Source of the DNA: Thermoleophilaceae bacterium
Lineage (GTDB): Bacteria > Actinomycetota > Thermoleophilia > Solirubrobacterales > JACPNS01
Assembly (NCBI GenBank): GCA_016463365.1
Contig: JAEMRJ010000013.1
Span: forward strand, 1-28,635
DNA: 28,635 nucleotides
Reading direction: 5' to 3'
Both the position numbers and the translations under genes were made by a program. The notes beneath the pieces are model-generated. The model searched no databases, was not told where the DNA came from, and worked only from the letters and a program-made list of their open reading frames with translations. Positions 24,901 through 28,635 of the stretch are shown piece after piece. Position 1 is the stretch's first letter; each line of letters opens with the position of its first letter.

Positions 24901-26287
24901 CGAAGCTGGAGCGGCGCTGAGCGTCTACGTCAACGGGACGTTGCACAGCGCAACCACGGTGAACCCGGACGGTTCCTGGAGCCTCCTGATCGCTCCGGCG
25001 CTCAGCGACAACACCTATGTGTTCACCGCCAGAGCGACAGACGCGGCCGGTAACCAGTCCGAGCCGGGCACCAGCGTGACCGTCCGCGTCGACGCCAGCG
25101 CCCCGACGGCGGAGATCACTGCCGGGCCGGGCGCCCGCACCAACGACTCGACCCAGACCTTCAGCTTTGCCGCGGATGAGCCGGGATCATTCGAGTGCCG
25201 CGTCGACAGCGGTGAATTCGCCCCGTGCACGTCGCCACTGACGACAGCGGTGCTGCTCGACGGATCCCACCAGTTCGCCGTACGCGCTCTTGACAGGAGT
25301 GGGAACATTTCGGCCCCCGAGACCTGGGACTGGATGATCGACACCACCGCCCCGGTCGTCACTGTCATCTCGAACACTCCGAACGCTGGACTCAGCCCGA
25401 CGTTCAGCTTCAGTTCCTCCGAGCCCGGCACGACCTACCGTTGCCGCATCGACGGCTCGGTCGTGCTCGAAGCCTGCGGCTCGCCGTTCACCCCGCCGAC
25501 GCTGGCGCCCGGGAGCCACACGTTCGAGCTGCAGTTCACAGACCCCGCCGGTAACACCGGTGTTGAGACCATCAACTTCAGCGTCTCTGCGCCGACCGAC
25601 ACGACCTGCAGCGGCAACGGCGACGAACCCGGGATCCCCGCAGACATCACCATGCTCGGCGCTTCCGCCGACAAGAACGTCGTGAACTTCACCATCAACA
25701 GCGACAAGTTCATCCTCGTGCGCGTCTCGATCCACAGCGGGAAGAAGCGCATCGGCACAGCAGTGCGCGCCAACGATCCGGGCAGGCGCATCGTCGCGAT
25801 CAGGACGAAGACGACACTGCCCAGGAACACGACTTACGCAGTGCGACTGGCCGCGATCACGATGAGTGGCGGCAAGTCCGTCATCGACACAGACATGGTG
25901 ACCGACAAGTCCGGCAGGACGACGCTGGTCGGGCGGGATGGCGAGGTCGGTGCGTCGCCCGTCAGCGTGGTCGACTGCGCCCCCGAGTCGGACGCGAAGA
26001 AGATCAGGGTCCGGGTCACCGCACCGGTACGGCTCAAGATCGGCGCAGGGAAGGTGACCGCGGCGGCAACGGCGTCTGACTGGGCGGTCGCGACTCTCCG
26101 CGTCATCCAGTACGACAAAACCGTGGGTCGGCGCGTCGTTCTGCTGCGGCCGGGCCTGAAGATGAGGTCAACGATCAAGCTGCTCGAGGGCAGAACACTG
26201 GCGCGGGGTCGGGCAGGCGTCCAGGTCACAACTTGCAGCGTTGACGGCGTCTGGCAGCACTTCACGAAGCGGATCGCCGTCAGGTAA
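18938..26287 (+). CDS. Giant secreted protein with glycine-rich domain and 20 Ig-like repeats
   Basis: A 2449-residue protein. I start it at the ATG at 18938, 54 bases inside the open frame, because this gives a textbook signal peptide: basic N-region (KKTSRRTPAR), hydrophobic core and an ASA cleavage site at about residue 38. Residues 39-485 form a domain shared with the next gene, including a run of Gly-rich segments (about 275-480). From about 487 to 2217 I count 20 Ig-like repeats joined by VDTTAP-type linkers: 15 of a type with CSLDG...C and 5 of the Bap-like type with GTAEPG, GSW and DGxH motifs. A C-terminal domain of about 230 residues follows. There is no LPxTG or terminal membrane helix, so it is probably released or non-covalently held. 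Likely a surface or matrix adhesin; resemblance to AgmC-annotated myxobacterial proteins is from memory only. Confidence 0.9.
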   Translation: MIAHVSTKKTSRRTPARFLALAGAILTLGSVLTGSASAELDNFTTGDGHEGAVTVTSNSVLNYSAPLSSAAAAGATSVTTGVGQTGAIGGASTTGSPAQTQFEANRLALVIQTSNFIGAGAASGSQADINLSSSSTGQWELARISSVTGSIAAGMTVNFASPLINSYAASGAQIVAVPEFTNVQINNTRSWSANSWNGTNGGITAFLATGTVNLKNGSSSINANGDGFRGGLTYNGTASGCTQLDGPVGGGKGEGIVAGVYPGNATSYASRGNIANGGGGGVCQNSGGGGGGNGGQGGIGGFSFDGSRNVGGLGGTKLIYSAIDHAIFGGGGGAGDENNDSAGNGGNGGGFVFVRANALVGSGSIAATGNPGGDSANVGASDAGGGGGAGGVVYARFNTTASCASVSVRGGDGGDELSTGGVHGPGGGGAGGRLLLQSSGGNCQATVGSGVAGTVTSGGGTRGASPSSSNDAVSSGAAESVPGGGGLLTPTAGLSSPADNAYTNDATPTITGTSSMNGGTIRVSIDGVHAGSTSTGADGSWSFTPDTPLTAGSHTYAARPVFYGLAGRSTAVRSLNIDLTAPDAPYVSSSRSGSVSATTATITYSPAEPGGALQCSVDGGVFETCAASPVNLSSLADGNHSYAVLQVDAAGNVGSISSVAWVVDTVAPPAPSVSADRSGTTSETNAEVGFSAGEPGGTLECSLDGAAFTSCPGSPVSLSGLTDGPHSYSVRQLDDGGNVGSPTGVSWDVDTVAPETPTVSSSRNGTVNESTATISFSASESGGTLECSLDGATFAACSPSPVELSGLTDGPHSYSVRQLDVAGNTATAGTVAWIVDLTAPSPPMITTPATTPTYSALAQPEIAGVAEPGGAVRIHDGAVPVGFGTVDGNGRWTIATDTLSDGAHTITATVGDSAGNTSGVSEPVTLVVDTTAPTVAISAPVDGEPVITPEVVVNFSVLDENPGADSLCGVDGGSLVSCTSGFTTSVLTAGAHTITVQHVDRAGNTGSSSASFTLANSTPQVFITSPTDLAHVASATPSVEFNIVDDNPNASSLCSLDDGPATACVSPYRPSALGDGSHTVTVSHTDTGGKIGDAAVTFTVDTTAPGAANITDAPGTPLASDEATFAFSGDEIDGYFSCSLDGAAAAPCPSQINYTGLAEGPHDFAVRQVDRAGNTGPSDTHSWTVDTTPPAAPSVTGPNPLTNNRESTVSFNASGDTVSMFCSLDGGSFTACLTSPLSLGDLPDGSHSFTVQARDSAGNSSSTSVTWVVDTGAPGAPTITSGPVGATPSRAASFAFTGTENGGLYRCQLDSQPAVTCSSPFEYAGLADETYTFRVRQIDAAGNVGPSTSRTWTVDTTPPSAPVVTGPTSPSGLTSALLDIHVAQTGLTFQCRLDGGAYAPCANPLRLDGLVDGLHTVSVRAYDAAGNGSAAGSYSWTLDRSLFTADISGAPTGAVNETAATLTLSSSRPGSTFECSLDGAAFAACTTAVTLVGLAEGPHNFRTRATSGAQVSPQVTRSWAVDLTNPTVSISAPASASTTGPKTSVIFTTGDINAPITTTCRLDNAAAAPCSSPNAYSDLPAGRHTVLVVAADAAGNSASAVVTWQVDRTAPSAPVINQPSADGATRDATPTIGGSAEANSTVILYEGEVEVAMLSADISGSWSWTPNSDYADGLYEFSARSIDQFDNESVSSATRRIAIDNAAPAAPKITAPVDGPTNDPTPLVTGTAEPGSQVTVFVDGGPVPGSATVDGSGSWEKRVSPALLDGTHTITAVAIDDAANESPLSVGVATAVDTSPPSVSIISPTSASSQGIAFTAETGAAARCRIDSGAFVACTSPYATSGLTDGSHTITVEVTDSAGNVATAAATFTVDLTGPTAQLTGGPADGADSSDPEPTFSFTSDEPGDFECSIDGGAFAVCTSPFTLPALGDGAHTFRVRAIDQAGNASAELSRNWSVDTKAPDAPVIDSPVDNSDLQDNTPTVGGHAASAEAGAALSVYVNGTLHSATTVNPDGSWSLLIAPALSDNTYVFTARATDAAGNQSEPGTSVTVRVDASAPTAEITAGPGARTNDSTQTFSFAADEPGSFECRVDSGEFAPCTSPLTTAVLLDGSHQFAVRALDRSGNISAPETWDWMIDTTAPVVTVISNTPNAGLSPTFSFSSSEPGTTYRCRIDGSVVLEACGSPFTPPTLAPGSHTFELQFTDPAGNTGVETINFSVSAPTDTTCSGNGDEPGIPADITMLGASADKNVVNFTINSDKFILVRVSIHSGKKRIGTAVRANDPGRRIVAIRTKTTLPRNTTYAVRLAAITMSGGKSVIDTDMVTDKSGRTTLVGRDGEVGASPVSVVDCAPESDAKKIRVRVTAPVRLKIGAGKVTAAATASDWAVATLRVIQYDKTVGRRVVLLRPGLKMRSTIKLLEGRTLARGRAGVQVTTCSVDGVWQHFTKRIAVR
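19756..20400 (+). repeat. Glycine-rich coding repeats in the first giant protein
   Basis: Runs such as GGGGG, GGNGGQGGIGG, FGGGGGAGDENN and GGGGGAGGVVYARF are encoded here by GGN-rich DNA. The same order of segments (FGGGGGxGD, then GGGxVFVRxxxLxGxGxIxAxGNxG, then GGGGAGGVxYARF) is found in the second giant protein, so this is a conserved domain and not random low complexity. Confidence 0.85.
20410..25590 (+). repeat. Array of 20 diverged Ig-like repeats (about 255-275 bp each)
   Basis: Units of 77-95 residues follow each other without gaps. Units 1, 5, 14, 15 and 18 are the Bap-like type without cysteines; the other 15 carry a cysteine pair. DNA identity between units is low, apart from patches such as the neighbouring units near 21020 and 21280, so the array is old or under diversifying selection and has not recently expanded by slippage. 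Confidence 0.85.
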
Positions 26288-26504
26288 GCCCCTAAGGGCG
26301 CCCACCTAGAACGATCGTCCACTTGCGGGGGGTCTTTCGCCCGGGGGAAGTACTTCAGGATTTTCGACGTGTTACCGATTGGTAGTACGTGCGCGCTCAT
26401 CATTTTCGGCGCGCGCGGCCGGCAGACCGCACTGCAACGGATGCATCGCGTGGCCACCAATCATTGCCCATAAATACCCGAAAGACGAATAGGAACCCCG
26501 TCTC
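26288..26504. promoter_or_regulatory. Intergenic region between the two giant genes
   Basis: This 217-base spacer holds a weak stem just after the stop codon (GCCC-ctaa-GGGC, 26288-26299, no T-run), a 10-bp palindrome GAAGTACTTC (26347-26356), a 24-bp imperfect palindrome (26367-26390), a GCGCGC/GCGCGC inverted repeat (26391-26396 and 26409-26414) and an AT-rich CATAAAT (from 26469) that may be the -10 of the second gene. An AGGAA Shine-Dalgarno sits nine bases before its ATG. No gene is seen in it. The second gene appears to have its own control region, unlike the tightly packed operons elsewhere in the window. Confidence 0.5.
26367..26390. promoter_or_regulatory. 24-bp imperfect palindrome, candidate operator
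   Basis: The left arm ACGTGTTACC and right arm GGTAGTACGT are inverted repeats at 8 of 10 positions around a 4-base gatt centre. It lies about 115-138 bases upstream of the second giant gene's ATG. A related TACCGATGG is found at 18896-18904, upstream of the first giant gene. Confidence 0.4.
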
Positions 26505-28635
26505 ATGCCGCTTGTAGGCGCCCGTCGAAATCACGCCCTCGTCACCACTGTCCTGCTCGCGCTTGCGATGCTTGCCCTCGCCCTTGTGCAGGCCGGCACC
26601 GCGCACGCTCAGGCTGACTCATTTCACGTCGGCAACGGCACAGGCGGAGCCTTCACGGCAAATGCAGGGACCTCCACGCTCAATCACGCCGCACCGATTA
26701 CGGCTGCGGCTTCGGCCGGCGCTTCGAGCGTCACGATCGGCACCGAGCGCACCGGTGCCTACGCGGGCGTGGCTGGCCTCGGCGCCAACCGCCTCGTGCT
26801 TGTGATCCAGTCAACCGCTTTCACGGGGACCGCCACGGACGGAAGTCCCACGGCAATCGACCTGACAAGCAACGCCGTCGGCGACTGGGAACTCGCCCGC
26901 GTACTGAGCTATTCGGCGCCCACGGTCACCTTCACCTCGCCGCTGATCCATTCATACACGGCGACCGGCGCGCAGATCGTCACGATCCCTGAATTCACCA
27001 CGGCCACCATCGGCGTCGGTAACACCGTCAACGGTCCTGCCTGGGAGGGCGCCAGCGGAGGGTTCGTCGGCTTTCTTGCGACGGGCGCAGTCACAGTCAG
27101 CGGATCGCTCTCTGCCGCCGGCCGTGGTTTTCGCGGCGGCACGATCCGTAGCACCACGGCAACCGGCTGCGCGCAGCTGGTTCAGGGCAACAACAACCGT
27201 AAGGGCGAAGGAATCGTCCCCAGCCACTACGACGCTGCCGGCGGGGACACCAGCAATGGCGTCGGAGCCGGTAACAAGGCAAACGGCGCCGGCGGAGGCA
27301 ACTGCGCCGAAGGCGGTGGAGGCGGTGGCTCCAGCCGCGGCCTGGGCGGAAAAGGCGGCAACAACAGCGACGGCAACCGCCTCTTCGGCGGCTACCCGGG
27401 AGCGCCGCTGACCTACTCGCCCTACAACCACTTCATCTTCGGCGGCGGCGGCGGCTCCGGCGACGACAACTCCGGCACCAACGGTGCTGGAGGCATCGGC
27501 GGCGGCGTTGTCTTCGTGCGCGGGGCCTCGCTCGGCGGAACCGGAACAATCACGGCAGCTGGCAACAACGGCGCAGCGTCCACAAACCGCAACGGCTCAG
27601 CGGGCGGCGGTGGCGCGGGCGGCGTGATTTACGCGCGCTTCACAGGAGCACTCGCCTGCACAACGATGACGGTCGCCGGCGGCAACGGCGGTTCGACGCC
27701 AGCGAGCGGCCTGGGTGGCGACGGATCGCCGGGCGGTGGCGCAGCCGGTGGATACGCCTTGATCCAGGGCTCATCAATTGCGTGCACGCCAAACATCTTT
27801 TCGGGCGTCGCCGGCACAAACCCCGGCGGAGCAGCGGACGGGGCTTCGCCGACGGTGAACAACAACGCCGCGAATGTCGGCTTGACGACTTCGAACGCCA
27901 CCGGACTGGTGAAGCCTGTCGGGAGCGTCACCTCCCCGACCAACGGGAGTGTCACAAATGACAACACTCCGACGATCTCTGGCACCGGGACCCCGCTTGC
28001 GACGCAAGCCATCTACCTGGACGGCGGACTCTCGGGATTCGCGACGGCGGACGGGGCCGGCGCATGGAGCTACACGCCCGCCGTTCAATCCGATGGAGCG
28101 CACAACGTCTGGGTCGTGCCGACGCTGAATTCAATGTCCGGCGACGCATCCACCACCGTGAGCTTCACGGTCGACACCACCGCGCCCGGCGCGCCGGCGA
28201 TCACCACGCCCGCGGCAGCGACGACCTACACCACAGACACAACGCCGACTGTCGCCGGCACCGCCGAGGCGGGCAGCACCGTGCGCGTTTATGACGGCGT
28301 CACGCTCGTGGGTACCACGACGGCGACCGGGGGCGGAACCTGGACGCTCGACACTTCGGCCCTGGCCAGCGGATCGCACACGATCACGGCAACTGCCACC
28401 GACGCAGCGGGCAACCTCAGCGCGGCATCGGGCGCGAAGACGATCGTGGTCGACACGACGGCGCCGACCGTCAGCCTGAGCGCGCCTGCCAACGGCAGCG
28501 CCACAAACGACACCACCCCCACGGTGACCTTCAGCGTGACCGAGACCAACCCGGGAACATCGCGCTGCATCGTCGACGGAGTGCTTCCGGGCACCGTCTG
28601 CACCACGGGCAGCTCGCTCGCCGCGCTCTCGCAGG
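26505..28635 (+). CDS. Second giant secreted Ig-repeat protein, paralogue of the first, 3' end off window
   Basis: This frame is open from the ATG at 26505 to the right edge (710 codons seen). The start has AGGAA nine bases upstream and opens a signal peptide: RR, then a long Leu/Ala core and an AHA cleavage site at about residue 35. Residues 36-465 repeat the N-terminal domain of the first giant protein with the same landmarks: ANRLVLVIQS, GDWELARVLS, TSPLIHSYTATGAQIV, FLATGAVTV, GRGFRGG, KGEGIV, FGGGGGSGDDN and GGGGAGGVIYARF. Three Ig-like repeats follow before the edge, the first two Bap-like (GTAEAGSTVRVYDG and similar) and the third with a C-x10-C pair. Same direction and architecture as its neighbour indicate tandem duplication followed by divergence. 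Total length and C-terminus are unknown. Confidence 0.9.
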   Translation, partial: MPLVGARRNHALVTTVLLALAMLALALVQAGTAHAQADSFHVGNGTGGAFTANAGTSTLNHAAPITAAASAGASSVTIGTERTGAYAGVAGLGANRLVLVIQSTAFTGTATDGSPTAIDLTSNAVGDWELARVLSYSAPTVTFTSPLIHSYTATGAQIVTIPEFTTATIGVGNTVNGPAWEGASGGFVGFLATGAVTVSGSLSAAGRGFRGGTIRSTTATGCAQLVQGNNNRKGEGIVPSHYDAAGGDTSNGVGAGNKANGAGGGNCAEGGGGGGSSRGLGGKGGNNSDGNRLFGGYPGAPLTYSPYNHFIFGGGGGSGDDNSGTNGAGGIGGGVVFVRGASLGGTGTITAAGNNGAASTNRNGSAGGGGAGGVIYARFTGALACTTMTVAGGNGGSTPASGLGGDGSPGGGAAGGYALIQGSSIACTPNIFSGVAGTNPGGAADGASPTVNNNAANVGLTTSNATGLVKPVGSVTSPTNGSVTNDNTPTISGTGTPLATQAIYLDGGLSGFATADGAGAWSYTPAVQSDGAHNVWVVPTLNSMSGDASTTVSFTVDTTAPGAPAITTPAAATTYTTDTTPTVAGTAEAGSTVRVYDGVTLVGTTTATGGGTWTLDTSALASGSHTITATATDAAGNLSAASGAKTIVVDTTAPTVSLSAPANGSATNDTTPTVTFSVTETNPGTSRCIVDGVLPGTVCTTGSSLAALSQ
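27283..27850 (+). repeat. Glycine-rich coding repeats in the second giant protein
   Basis: Segments GGGNCAEGGGGGG, GLGGKGGN, FGGGGGSGDDN, GGIGGGVVFVRG and SAGGGGAGGVIYARF parallel those in the first giant gene in the same order. Confidence 0.85.

Noticed and set aside
20410..25590. Repeated units considered as a CRISPR-like or tandem DNA repeat array
   Set aside because: Repetition is at the protein level with low DNA identity and a continuous reading frame; there are no short identical repeats with unique spacers.
26288..26299. Small stem GCCC-ctaa-GGGC after the first giant gene as an intrinsic terminator
   Set aside because: Only four base pairs and no T-run follow, so it is too weak to call.

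Overview
The window is high-GC actinobacterial-type chromosome. The gene content (fused SecDF, PdxST, class II photolyase, very large Ig-repeat secreted proteins) and the many start codons lying 6-8 bases after a TANNNT hexamer fit an actinomycete-related lineage. My best guess is Thermoleophilia/Solirubrobacterales, but that is inference from style, not a database match. No rRNA, tRNA, CRISPR, insertion sequence or prophage was found.

Bases 1-15630 are a housekeeping block, mostly on the minus strand. From right to left it reads pdxS-pdxT-M29 aminopeptidase; an XRE-type regulator (plus); an SDR oxidoreductase; yebC (plus); a 55-residue cysteine protein followed by ruvC-ruvA-ruvB; a class II photolyase (plus); then a zinc-ribbon/PAS protein, secDF, a small membrane protein, recJ and rel, which runs off the left edge. 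This is a variant of the widespread ruvCAB / secDF / recJ / rel neighbourhood of Gram-positive bacteria. yajC and apt are absent from the stretch visible here, yebC is flipped, and a photolyase is inserted.

Bases 15677-18698 hold an agmatinase-family ureohydrolase (plus) and a likely cell-wall recycling pair on the minus strand: a MurR/RpiR-type SIS regulator and a GH3 NagZ-like glycosidase.

Bases 18938-28635 are filled by two tandem paralogous genes for giant secreted proteins. Each has a signal peptide, a glycine-rich N-terminal domain of about 430-450 residues shared by both, and then Ig-like repeats. The first is complete (2449 residues, 20 repeats of two subtypes, 15 with a regularly spaced cysteine pair). 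The second runs off the right edge.

The most unusual non-coding features are a 99-bp inverted-repeat element and a cluster of GGTCTG motifs upstream of the XRE gene (12458-12747), almost completely overlapping divergent -10 elements between yebC and the small cysteine gene, a possible ATT start codon with a perfect Shine-Dalgarno for the small membrane protein, and a 24-bp near-palindrome before the second giant gene.
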